From contig NZ_CP090557.1 in NCBI RefSeq assembly GCF_021484805.1, positions 3,794,001-3,858,000 on the forward strand: a stretch of DNA of 64,000 bases, in the 5' to 3' direction. The position numbers and the translations under genes were made by a program. The notes under the pieces are model-generated. The model saw only the letters and a program-made list of their open reading frames with translations. It made no database searches and was not told where the DNA came from. This DNA is from Tellurirhabdus bombi. Its GTDB lineage: Bacteria; Bacteroidota; Bacteroidia; Cytophagales; Spirosomataceae. Below, piece after piece: positions 46,903 to 54,956 of this stretch (positions within the stretch are counted from its first letter, which is position 1; each line of letters starts with the position of its first letter).

Positions 46903-48312
46903 ATGAATAAAATAAACACAACCATGAAAAAAGTCCGCTCGTTTCTGCTTACGTTAACGGTTGCAGCTGCGTTCAATGCCTGTAAAACGGAAGATCCCCC
47001 GCTGCCCGATAACCTGGTACAATTTGATGTTACGGAGCAGGGTCTTGATGCAAACCAGCCGAACGCCGAAATTAAGCTGACGTTGAGCCGTAATGTGGAT
47101 GCCGCTACGCCAATCGTGATTGAATTGCAACCAACGGGCATTGCCTACGGCACGCAATTCACAACGGAACCGGCAGCCACCAACAATAACCTGACCGTAA
47201 CCATTCCGGCGGGTAGCAGCACCGGTTCTTTCAAGGTAGTGAAAGGGGCTAACCTGTTCCTGAACGGTACCGAATCCATTAAGTTTACGATTAAATCCTC
47301 TACCCCGCCGGTTTTACTGGGCCAGAAAAATGCGGCTACGCTGAAGTTTGCTTCCATTACGTCAACTGGTTCTCAGCTTAAACTGAACGGTGGTGAAGGC
47401 GGCGCGGCGGCAGTTAACTCTGTTTTTGTTGACCTGAGCAGCAACGGCCAGACGGCAGTTGCCCGTAACAGCTGGGATTTGGGCTTTTACGGCGGTACTG
47501 ATTTCCGGGTAATCATCAACGGCACGGTTGGTGCTTCGGCGAAAGCGCTGACGAAAGCGGATCTTACGCAGGTAACGGCGGCTGATACGGCAGGTTTCAA
47601 AGCCTCAACGGCTATCGGTCAGGGTCTTGGCACGATGGATTTGGTCGATAATGTAGACGGTGACATTACGAAAACGGTGATTCAGGCCATTTCAGCGACG
47701 GATGCAGACAATAAAGTGTACATCATCAATCCGGGTACGGCAGCGAAGCCCTGGTACAAGATTCGCGTTATCCGTAAAGGAACGGGTTATACGCTCCAGT
47801 ACGCCCAGATCGCCGAAACAACCTTCAAGACCCTGGATATCGCCAAAGATGCTACGCATAACTTCAGCTACGTTGCTTTCGACAAAGGAGCCGTTTCAGT
47901 AGAGCCAGCCAAAGCAAACTGGGATATTCAATGGTCACTTGTTACGTATAAAGCAGACCTAAGCCCAACGATGTCTGTCCCTTACACTTACTCTGACTAT
48001 GTGCTTATTAATCACTTAGGTGGCACTGAAGCCGCGGAAGTATTGACCAGCACGGTTACGTACGCAGCTTACGCAGAAAGCAACATTGCCGCAACGGCGT
48101 TCAAGAAAGATCGCAATGTGATTGGTGGTAACTGGCGGGCAACCGGTGGACCAAACGGAGGCACAACGGGCGTTAAAACGGATCGTTTCTACGTCATCAA
48201 AGATGCTTCGGGTAACGTTTACAAGTTGAAGTTTGTCAACTTTACCTCTGCCGACGGTGGCCAGCGGGGTTATCCGAACATCGAATATCAGTTAGTGAAA
48301 AAAGGAGCTTAA
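46903..48312 (+). CDS. HmuY-family heme-binding lipoprotein with Calx-beta-like N-terminus
   Basis: 469 residues. The lipoprotein signal ends FNAC; the start is ATG 46903, or ATG 46924 which still leaves a full signal. After a beta-sandwich, Calx-beta-like region (about 35-150, QFDVTEQGLDANQPNAEIKLTL) comes the HmuY domain (about 160-469), with NSWDLGFYGGTDFRVI, NWDIQWSLVTYK and RFYVIKDASGNVYKLKF. HmuY proteins capture heme at the cell surface and pass it to the TonB receptor encoded just before it. Confidence 0.85.
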   Translation: MNKINTTMKKVRSFLLTLTVAAAFNACKTEDPPLPDNLVQFDVTEQGLDANQPNAEIKLTLSRNVDAATPIVIELQPTGIAYGTQFTTEPAATNNNLTVTIPAGSSTGSFKVVKGANLFLNGTESIKFTIKSSTPPVLLGQKNAATLKFASITSTGSQLKLNGGEGGAAAVNSVFVDLSSNGQTAVARNSWDLGFYGGTDFRVIINGTVGASAKALTKADLTQVTAADTAGFKASTAIGQGLGTMDLVDNVDGDITKTVIQAISATDADNKVYIINPGTAAKPWYKIRVIRKGTGYTLQYAQIAETTFKTLDIAKDATHNFSYVAFDKGAVSVEPAKANWDIQWSLVTYKADLSPTMSVPYTYSDYVLINHLGGTEAAEVLTSTVTYAAYAESNIAATAFKKDRNVIGGNWRATGGPNGGTTGVKTDRFYVIKDASGNVYKLKFVNFTSADGGQRGYPNIEYQLVKKGA

Positions 48313-48321
48313 TTGAGTTCC

Positions 48322-48350
48322 GCAATCCCGATCTAACTGGTTGGGATTGC
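48322..48350. repeat. 8-bp stem-loop in the convergent gap
   Basis: GCAATCCC (48322-48329) pairs with GGGATTGC (48343-48350). It is the first of three successive hairpins between the two HmuY genes and has no T-tract. Confidence 0.55.
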
Positions 48351-48383
48351 TCATGAAACAAACTTCCCACGTTCATACCAATT

Positions 48384-48412
48384 CTTGATGCTGCTTTTAA
48401 ACAGGCATCAAG
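48384..48412. repeat. 8-bp stem-loop in the convergent gap
   Basis: CTTGATGC (48384-48391) pairs with GCATCAAG (48405-48412). The middle of three hairpins between the two HmuY genes. Confidence 0.55.
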
Positions 48413-48418
48413 GCAACC

Positions 48419-48456
48419 AAAAAAGGCAGCGTCATTGACACTGCCTTTTTTATTTT
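48419..48456. terminator. bidirectional terminator between the two heme operons
   Basis: AAAAAGGCAG (48420-48429) pairs with CTGCCTTTTT (48441-48450) across an 11-base loop. T-runs exist on both strands, so it can stop transcripts of both converging operons. Confidence 0.85.
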
Positions 48457-48475
48457 CCGTCTATAGCTTACTTAT

Positions 48476-49069
48476 TTATTTTAAGTTCTTACTGCCGTCG
48501 GGTTGGTAAACATACCGGAATGTATAATAGCGGCTTTCTCCGCCAGCATCACCGCCTTTGTAGTAGCTTTGAATTTCCATCTTGGCGTACTTTCCGTCTG
48601 CGGTCCGAATCAGGAGCACTTTGTCGGCGGTTGGCGTAATGGCTCCTCCCCCGTAGGTGTACCAACCGTTGCCCGAGCCTGTCAGAATAGCCAGTTTACT
48701 GCTTTCATCCTGCGCAAAGACAACATTTTCGGGAACGGCAGTCAGGGCATCGAATGTGCCGTTCTGTACAGCAGCACCGCCTTTGCCCACGCGGCCTGCA
48801 CCTCCGTTGACAATGATGGTTGTTGCCCGAAAGCCAACATCCCATTTGGCCGTAGACGAATCGCTATTGGGAACCTGCTTCCCGTCTTTCAGGCTAAAAA
48901 GCGTGTATTTGCCCGATCCAACGCCGGGTTGCCCTCCCTGCGGATTAGCCGGATCAGCCGGTAGGTCTTTAATAGTAACGGGCGATAAGGTTTGCGCTGA
49001 TACAGGATTGAAAGCCGACAAAAAGGCCGATCCAACCAGCAGGGCAACCGCAACAAAAGATTTATTCAT
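48476..49069 (-). CDS. small HmuY-family heme-binding protein
   Basis: 197 residues with a signal peptide (MNKSFVAVALLVGSAFLSAFNPVSAQ) without lipobox Cys. It shows the HmuY pattern in short form: KYTLFSLKDGKQVPNSD, KWDVGFRATTIIVNGG, RTADGKYAKMEIQSYYKG and YYTFRYVYQPDG. It is the last gene of the minus-strand heme operon after hemS. It is less than half the length of the HmuY at 46903-48312 and lacks the extra N-terminal domain. It could be a periplasmic or secreted hemophore. Confidence 0.82.
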   Translation of the reverse strand: MNKSFVAVALLVGSAFLSAFNPVSAQTLSPVTIKDLPADPANPQGGQPGVGSGKYTLFSLKDGKQVPNSDSSTAKWDVGFRATTIIVNGGAGRVGKGGAAVQNGTFDALTAVPENVVFAQDESSKLAILTGSGNGWYTYGGGAITPTADKVLLIRTADGKYAKMEIQSYYKGGDAGGESRYYTFRYVYQPDGSKNLK

Positions 49070-49095
49070 CTGGGTACGAAGCGAATTATTTGCGT

Positions 49096-50136
49096 TTATT
49101 CAAGTACGGGTACGGCTTTCTGAGCAACCACTTCACGCCACTCTTCTTTCTCCGGAACGCCTGGTTTACGTTTTCCGAAGATGAGCGCGATTTGATTTCC
49201 TTCCGCATCGAACAATTCAAGGCTGGTTACTACGCCATCCACGGTTGGTTTCTTCACGACCCAGGCAGAAGCTACGTGGTCTTCCCGCAAGTGCATGTTA
49301 AATTTTGGATCGAGTACGTTGAACCAAGGACCCATGGGCACCAGTTTACGCACTTCGCCCGTATGAATCTGGATGCAACCCCGGCTACCGACGAAAATCA
49401 TGATGGGCAGACCGCTTTTCGATGCGTCTTCAAACACGTCTTTCACGGCCGCCATCGTGGTTGGCACGGCATGGCCTTCGGGAGCCAGACGCATCGCCTG
49501 CAACCGGGAAACCTTGTGTTTGCGGAGCATACCAAAAAACTCGTGCGTGTCTTTTAATTCCAGCCAGGATTGCTGGAAAGCAGCCATGTCAATATCCGTA
49601 TCTGCTTGATCTTCTTCCGCGGCTTCAGCTTTTGGCTCAATAACCAGGTCACTGGCCTGATCGGCGGCTTTGTATTTCTCAACCAGAGCGTCGTAGGCTT
49701 CAACGTTGCTCTGATCAGTTAAGTAAATCTTATGAACCGCTTCGCCATCACCCGCAAAGAACTGCAAGCTCTTGCGGTCGTTTTCATGAACGGCGAACCC
49801 GTGTTTCCAGTGCATCATGAAAAGACGCAGGTCAATATCTTCACCCAGAACTAGCCCAACATGCCCGTTGAATGACACGTTCAGGTATTCTCCTTTCCGT
49901 TCGTGCACCACGCTTTCGTTGCGGGTCAGTGCCATCACATAGCCTAACGTGGGCACTTCTTTCAGCAGCTCTTTGAAATCCCCTTCCAGCTTTGTGGCGG
50001 TTTCACCGATTCCGGTAGCAACCAGTTCTGCTTCGCTGACGCCCAATTGTTTGGCGGCATCGCGGATGCGCACTTTCGGGTTTTCGGCTTTGAAAGCCTC
50101 GTATTGTTTTTTTAAATCCAGAGTGGTCGTTGTCAT
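49096..50136 (-). CDS. hemS: hemin-degrading/transport factor
   Basis: The ATG at 50136 gives 346 residues, the normal HemS/HmuS length; a TTG 57 bases earlier would add a spurious 19-residue start. The two halves have the tandem HemS fold (RIRDAAKQLGVSEAELVATGIGE at the start, GRLP-type core and FVGSRGCIQIHTG late). The family accepts heme from the ABC importer in the cytoplasm and stores or breaks it down. It lies four bases after hmuV in the hmuTUV-hemS-HmuY operon. Confidence 0.92.
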   Translation of the reverse strand: MTTTTLDLKKQYEAFKAENPKVRIRDAAKQLGVSEAELVATGIGETATKLEGDFKELLKEVPTLGYVMALTRNESVVHERKGEYLNVSFNGHVGLVLGEDIDLRLFMMHWKHGFAVHENDRKSLQFFAGDGEAVHKIYLTDQSNVEAYDALVEKYKAADQASDLVIEPKAEAAEEDQADTDIDMAAFQQSWLELKDTHEFFGMLRKHKVSRLQAMRLAPEGHAVPTTMAAVKDVFEDASKSGLPIMIFVGSRGCIQIHTGEVRKLVPMGPWFNVLDPKFNMHLREDHVASAWVVKKPTVDGVVTSLELFDAEGNQIALIFGKRKPGVPEKEEWREVVAQKAVPVLE

Positions 50137-50140
50137 ACGT

Positions 50141-50983
50141 TTAATAAGTTTGAGGAGTGACGGGAATGGATGCGTTTTGCCGGCTATGAACAATCAAAGG
50201 ACAGTTCAGCTCCGGCTGGTGGACAATGGTAACATGCAGTTGAAACGCTTTCAGGATGGTCTCGGGCGTTAAAACATTAGCCGGATTGCCCAGAGCCAGT
50301 GTTTTGCCTCCTTTGAGTAACAATACCTTATTGGCGTACTGCATCACTAAATTTAGATCGTGTAAAATCGCAATAACACCGTAACCGCGCTGCGTTAATT
50401 TGCTGGCTACTTCCAATAAACTATGCTGGTAATAAAGATCAAGGCCTGTTGTTGGTTCATCCAATAACAGGTATTTAGCCGTTCTGATAATTTCATTCGG
50501 CCTCACTAATTCCTCTGCGGTCATGAGCTGGGCCAGTACTTTGGCCAGATGCACCCGTTGCTGCTCACCGCCGGATAACGTAGGCACCGACCGTTCGGCC
50601 AGGTGACTGATACCCGTTTGTTCCAGCACTGCCTCAACCACTGCCATGTCTTCGGGTCGGGGTCGCCCATCAAAATGCGGATAGCGACCCATCATTACTA
50701 ACTCGTAAACATTGAAATTGAACGCCAACGGATTTTGCTGCGCCAATACGGCCCGCCGACGAGCTAACTCAACATTGGAAAACTGACGAACGGGCTTCTC
50801 GTCTAACAGAACATCTCCCTGTGTAGGCACCATATCTCGACTTAACGTTTTCAGTAAAGTCGACTTTCCGGCGCCATTTGCGCCTACAACGGCCACCAGC
50901 TCACCCGGTTTTACGGCTATCGAGACATTGTCCAATAGCACTTTCCGGCCAACTGTGTGCGTAATATGGTTTGCTTGTAGCAT
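50141..50983 (-). CDS. hmuV: heme ABC transporter ATP-binding protein
   Basis: 280 residues with Walker A GANGAGKST (34-42), signature LSGGEQQRVHLAKVLAQL (about 136-153), Walker B YLLLDEPTTGLD and H-loop AILHDLN. The short insert between the signature helix and Walker B (TAEELVRPNEIIRTAKY) is the usual HmuV insertion. It energises heme import with HmuU and HmuT. Gap to hemS is four bases. Confidence 0.95.
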   Translation of the reverse strand: MLQANHITHTVGRKVLLDNVSIAVKPGELVAVVGANGAGKSTLLKTLSRDMVPTQGDVLLDEKPVRQFSNVELARRRAVLAQQNPLAFNFNVYELVMMGRYPHFDGRPRPEDMAVVEAVLEQTGISHLAERSVPTLSGGEQQRVHLAKVLAQLMTAEELVRPNEIIRTAKYLLLDEPTTGLDLYYQHSLLEVASKLTQRGYGVIAILHDLNLVMQYANKVLLLKGGKTLALGNPANVLTPETILKAFQLHVTIVHQPELNCPLIVHSRQNASIPVTPQTY

Positions 50984-51018
50984 TCTTTTCGTTTCTAAAT
51001 GCGACTGATACTAGCGAC

Positions 51019-52125
51019 TCAGGCCATTTTTTCACCTGTGCCTTTTATCAGCATATACAGAAATACAGGCGTTCCAATCAGACCCGTTATGATGCCGATT
51101 GGCAATTCGGAAGGCGCCACAATGGTCCGCGCCAGCAAATCAGATAAAGTCAGGATAACGGCCCCCAACAAGGCAGAACCCGGAATCACATTCCGGTGAT
51201 CAGCCCCGGCAATCAGGCGAATTACGTGCGGTATAACAAGGCCAATAAACCCAATAACGCCCGATACAGAAACCGCCACGCCGACGCCCATCGTCGCCAG
51301 AATAATCACGTTCCGTTTCAGCGCGGGTGCATTGACCCCCAAGTGCCCCGCCTGGCTCTCGCCCAGCGCAAAGGCATTCATTGGTTTGCTAAGTCGTGGC
51401 ATCAAAAGCACCGGAATCAGCAGAAAGGGCGCGGCCACCTGAAGGACCTCCCAACTGGCACCGCCTAGACTCCCCAGGCTCCAGTAGGAAATGGCCCTCA
51501 ATTGAGCTTCATCGGCCATATACACCATCAAACCCCGCAACGCCTCACAAAGCACATTAATGGCGATACCAACTAACAACATGGTTGCGATCACCGTCCG
51601 GCCCTGGCGTCTGGACAGGAAATAGACGATTAAAGTGGTGATAACAGCTCCGGTAAATGCCGCCAGCGATAGGGCGTATAAGCCCGCCAAAGCGGATAGT
51701 TCACTGAAAAGTTTTATCTGGAGAACAATCATAAAGACCGCAAAAAGCGACGCCCCGGATGAAATACCCACCAGGCCAGGGTCAGCCAATGGATTCCGGA
51801 ATAAACCCTGCATGGCCGCCCCCGATACGCCCAAAACCGCCCCCACCAGTACACCAAGTAGAATACGTGGTAAACGAATTACCAGCAAAACCGTTTCCTG
51901 TTGCTCTTCAAACGTGCCCACGGTCAAACCAATCTGCTTCAGCAAGATGGCCAGCACGTTCGGTATCGGAATTGAAACGGCTCCTACCCCTACCGCCCAA
52001 ACCATCACCACCACGAGCACAACCCCCAACAGGCTGTTCAGCCACCAACCACGCACGCGCGGGCTTTTGGGGGCGAATCGCTTCGGGACTGGTACGGCTT
52101 GGGTAGGTTGCAGTTCTGTTTGCAT
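51019..52125 (-). CDS. hmuU: heme ABC transporter permease, FecCD family
   Basis: 368 residues with about ten transmembrane helices. FecCD signatures are present: LGVLVGAVLGVSGAAMQGLFRNPLADPGLVGISSGA in the first half and VSVSGVIGFIGLVIPHVIRLIAGADHRNVIPGSALLGA in the second (each read as separate blocks). It forms the heme channel with HmuV. The N-terminal 27 residues are a soluble Pro-rich extension. Confidence 0.95.
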   Translation of the reverse strand: MQTELQPTQAVPVPKRFAPKSPRVRGWWLNSLLGVVLVVVMVWAVGVGAVSIPIPNVLAILLKQIGLTVGTFEEQQETVLLVIRLPRILLGVLVGAVLGVSGAAMQGLFRNPLADPGLVGISSGASLFAVFMIVLQIKLFSELSALAGLYALSLAAFTGAVITTLIVYFLSRRQGRTVIATMLLVGIAINVLCEALRGLMVYMADEAQLRAISYWSLGSLGGASWEVLQVAAPFLLIPVLLMPRLSKPMNAFALGESQAGHLGVNAPALKRNVIILATMGVGVAVSVSGVIGFIGLVIPHVIRLIAGADHRNVIPGSALLGAVILTLSDLLARTIVAPSELPIGIITGLIGTPVFLYMLIKGTGEKMA

Positions 52126-52156
52126 GATGACTCAGGTAGAATAAATGGGTTGCGGA

Positions 52157-53017
52157 CTAATTCACCAGTTTTTTACTAAGCTCCTGAAGTGCTACCCCCA
52201 ATCGAGGACTAAAACCAGTCAGCAGTTGCCCGTCCATTTCAATTACTTTGCGATTACGCCCCGCGTTTGTTTGCGCAACACCCTGCACCTTTAGCAGTCC
52301 ATTCATGCCACCCAGACTTTCTAAGCCGCTGGTAAATAACAGGATAACATCGGGGTTTGCGGTCACCAGCGCTTCGGGCGTAAGCGCTTTGAAGTTTTCA
52401 AAATCATTGGTTGCGTTTTGCCCCCCTGCAAGTTGAACGACTTTTTCGATGGGGGTATTACGACCCGAAACCATCATGGTCCCGGTGCCACGTGCATAGA
52501 TAAACAGCACTTTTTGGGGCTTGGAAGGCTTTTTAACTTTTGCCAGATCGGCATCTAACTTCCGAATGACGGTCGCCGCTTTTGCTGAAACGCCAAATGT
52601 TTTGGCAATCTCCGTAATCATTTTCTTGGCACCGGCAACGCTGTACTCCTGCTCAAAGAGCACCGTTTTCACGCCCGCGCTATTAAACTGTTGAACCAGT
52701 TCTGGTTTTACATCCATACCGCTACCAGCCTTTGTTTTGGCGCCAACTACAATCGTCGGGCGAAGTGCAAGCACGGCTTCAGCTCCAATGTTTCGGTTAT
52801 GGCCCACTTTTGGCGTTTTTTCCATTGAGGCCGGATAAGTGCTCGTCACATCAGTACCCACAATCTGGTTCTGCAACCCCAATTCACACAGAATTTCTGT
52901 CACTGTTCCATTCAAAGAAACAATGCGTTGACTGGTATTCTGAGCGTGGCTGTCAAGACTAAAGAGGACTAAAAAACCTCCAATCAGATAGGAAACTCGA
53001 CGTAAGATGGCTTTCAT
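52157..53017 (-). CDS. hmuT: heme ABC transporter substrate-binding protein
   Basis: 286 residues with a signal peptide (MKAILRRVSYLIGGFLVLF...SHAQ). It is a class III periplasmic binding protein: QRIVSLNGTVTEILCELGLQ, VVGAKTKAGSGMDVKPELVQQF, GVGVALQEL-type C-terminus. It binds heme and delivers it to HmuU. First gene of the minus-strand heme operon; its possible promoter lies directly before the ATG. Confidence 0.93.
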   Translation of the reverse strand: MKAILRRVSYLIGGFLVLFSLDSHAQNTSQRIVSLNGTVTEILCELGLQNQIVGTDVTSTYPASMEKTPKVGHNRNIGAEAVLALRPTIVVGAKTKAGSGMDVKPELVQQFNSAGVKTVLFEQEYSVAGAKKMITEIAKTFGVSAKAATVIRKLDADLAKVKKPSKPQKVLFIYARGTGTMMVSGRNTPIEKVVQLAGGQNATNDFENFKALTPEALVTANPDVILLFTSGLESLGGMNGLLKVQGVAQTNAGRNRKVIEMDGQLLTGFSPRLGVALQELSKKLVN

Positions 53018-53021
53018 GGCC

Positions 53022-53029
53022 CAAATATA
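53022..53029 (-). promoter_or_regulatory. -7 element directly before hmuT ATG (leaderless candidate)
   Basis: TATATTTG on the minus strand (53029-53022), only four bases before the hmuT ATG at 53017. If used, transcription would start at or inside the start codon, giving a leaderless mRNA. Confidence 0.4.
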
Positions 53030-53077
53030 TTATTTAGACCATTTATAAATAACTTTTTTCTACTTTTTCTTTGCCTT

Positions 53078-53140
53078 TTAGGCCAAATCAACTACTTATT
53101 TCCTTGTTTAAATGACTGTTTATTAGCGTTTTACTTAAGT
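53078..53140 (+). repeat. copy 2 of shared AT-rich intergenic motif
   Basis: TTAGGC (53078-53083), AAATCAACTACTTATTT (53085-53101) and TTACTTAAGT (53131-53140). Same blocks and order as at 12184-12240. Confidence 0.7.
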
Positions 53141-53430
53141 TGTGAGGATATCTATTTGAGCATTGCTACTATATATGATTAACTAAGAGAATATAATAAA
53201 CAACAAATTGCACTTTTCCCTAAATCTCAATTCTATACTGTTATCTGTTTACTGATTATCCATAAATCACAATATAAGTTTTACTTTCAATTATTTTTCA
53301 ATACAAAAACTTAGTCTTTTACATTAAATTTATTTTTTATTCTTATTTTTTGATATAAATTAAAATATATTATATAATTGCTTTCTGTTGCAATAAGAGA
53401 CAAATTCTATTATTTTTCTCCTCATACAAC

Positions 53431-53438
53431 TATATTTG
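53431..53438 (+). promoter_or_regulatory. possible -7 element for the aminotransferase
   Basis: TATATTTG, followed 215 bases later by ATG 53653. The leader would be long; the call is weak. Confidence 0.3.
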
Positions 53439-53652
53439 AGTATTATACGGTTATATTTTACTTATTTTGAGATGTAAATATTAAAAATAACTTATTAATA
53501 ATCTCGCTATATTATTGTACTATTTTAATCTTAACAGAGATTTTCTTTATATTATTGCTATTGGTTCTCATTTAGTGTTGTAACCGAACTAGGAATGAAT
53601 TTACCCTCGTACCAAGTGTTATTACTCATCATTAACTAACTAAAATTATACC

Positions 53653-54837
53653 ATGACATCTACATTCTCACGTCGTGATTGGCTAAAGTCAGGCTTGCTG
53701 GCTTCGGCAGGCACGTTAGTTCTTCCTTCCTTGAGTCAGCAAGCTGAAGCAGCCTCAGTATCTGGCCCTTACGGCGCAGTTTATTTGGAACGCCACCGCG
53801 AATTGGCTTATCAGGCCTATTTGTCAGAGGCTCCCCAAATCAAAGCGCGCCTTTCTTCAAACGAGAACCCCTGGGGACCTTCTCCAAAAGCAAAAGAAGC
53901 TTTGGTTAAATCAGTTGATTCATCTTTTATGTATGCAGGACCGGTGGTTGGCGAACTGCGCAAGCAACTGGCTGCTGAAGCTGGCGTTCCTGAAGATCAT
54001 ATCTTATTAGGTGCTGGTTCTTCCGAACTGTTAATGGGCAGTTTGATGCTTTACGGACCTAAAGGTAAAATCCTGATGGCTGACCCCTGCTACATCTCGA
54101 ACCGGGATGACCGGGGCGATAACTCTGGAATCGCTTTCGACAAAGTTCCGCTAACCACAGAGTACCAGTACGACCTTCCGGCTATGGCTAGTCGGGTCGA
54201 TTCGAAAACCAGCATGGTTTATGTTTGCAATCCCAATAACCCAACGGGCGTCATTCTACCAGCCGATCAGCTGCGATCTTTCTGCGAAACAGTGTCTCCC
54301 AAGACAACCGTTCTGGTGGATGAGGCTTACATTGACTACGCCAAAGACCCTAAAACGGAATCCATGGTAGACTGCGTTCGTAAAGGCCAGAACGTGCTTA
54401 TTTTACGAACAATGTCTAAATTACACGCCTTTGCGGGACTGCGGGTTGGCTACGCCGTGGCAAAACCAGAAATCCTGAAAGAACTGCGTAAATACTGCTC
54501 GGGTGGTTTTTCCATCTCAACGCCTTCGGCAGCAGCGGCCATTGCCAGCATCAAGGATACCGAATTCCAACAAATGACTTTAAAAAATACGCTTGAATCG
54601 AAAAAATACTTGTACGACTTTTTGAAGCAATCAGACTATACCTGGCTGCCTTCTTCCGCTAATTTTGTTCTATTCCCACTCCGCATGAAGGGCCAGACTT
54701 TCACCAAGGGTATGATGGAGCAAGGGGTTAGCGTGCGCCAGTGGGAGTTTGATCAGCAGCATTGGTGCCGCGTCAGTATTGGTACTATGGACCAAATGAA
54801 AGCCTTCACGGGGGCCTTTCAGAAGGTAGTTAGCTAA
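53653..54837 (+). CDS. Tat-exported PLP-dependent aminotransferase, HisC-like
   Basis: 394 residues. The N-terminus MTSTFSRRDWLKSGLLASAG has the twin-arginine motif SRRDWLK and ends near QAEAA, so export by Tat is likely. The fold-type I aminotransferase signature is visible: SSNENPWGPSP, YVCNPNNPTGV, VDEAYIDY and the PLP-lysine segment RTMSKLHAFAGLRVGYA. It is related to histidinol-phosphate aminotransferase, but a periplasmic, probably cofactor-loaded form is unusual and argues against biosynthesis of histidine. It precedes the amine oxidase gene. Confidence 0.88.
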   Translation: MTSTFSRRDWLKSGLLASAGTLVLPSLSQQAEAASVSGPYGAVYLERHRELAYQAYLSEAPQIKARLSSNENPWGPSPKAKEALVKSVDSSFMYAGPVVGELRKQLAAEAGVPEDHILLGAGSSELLMGSLMLYGPKGKILMADPCYISNRDDRGDNSGIAFDKVPLTTEYQYDLPAMASRVDSKTSMVYVCNPNNPTGVILPADQLRSFCETVSPKTTVLVDEAYIDYAKDPKTESMVDCVRKGQNVLILRTMSKLHAFAGLRVGYAVAKPEILKELRKYCSGGFSISTPSAAAAIASIKDTEFQQMTLKNTLESKKYLYDFLKQSDYTWLPSSANFVLFPLRMKGQTFTKGMMEQGVSVRQWEFDQQHWCRVSIGTMDQMKAFTGAFQKVVS

Positions 54838-54842
54838 AAAAT

Positions 54843-54936
54843 AAAGAGCGAAATGGTGGAAGAGCGAAAGAGCGATTAAGTGGGCCTATCCATGCTCCGC
54901 TGATACCGCCATCACTCTTTCACCATTTCGCTCTTT
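54843..54936. repeat. 22-bp inverted repeat before the amine oxidase gene
   Basis: The first 16 bases of the arm, AAAGAGCGAAATGGTG (54843-54858), pair perfectly with CACCATTTCGCTCTTT (54921-54936). Pairing continues inward for six more pairs with one G-U (54859-54864 with 54915-54920). The loop is about 50 bases. The right arm ends 20 bases before the next ATG. The arms contain repeats of the form GAGCGAAA. Confidence 0.85.
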
Positions 54937-54956
54937 CACTCTTTGAAACTTTTTCA

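Larger units (their letters stand above)
53018..53652. other. 635-base, very AT-rich intergenic region between divergent genes
   Basis: No gene. It holds the start region of the hmuT operon on one side and of the aminotransferase on the other. Noted elements are the minus-strand TATATTTG at 53029-53022, a plus-strand TATATTTG at 53431-53438, and the motif shared with 12184-12240. No clear Fur-type palindrome was seen. Confidence 0.55.
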
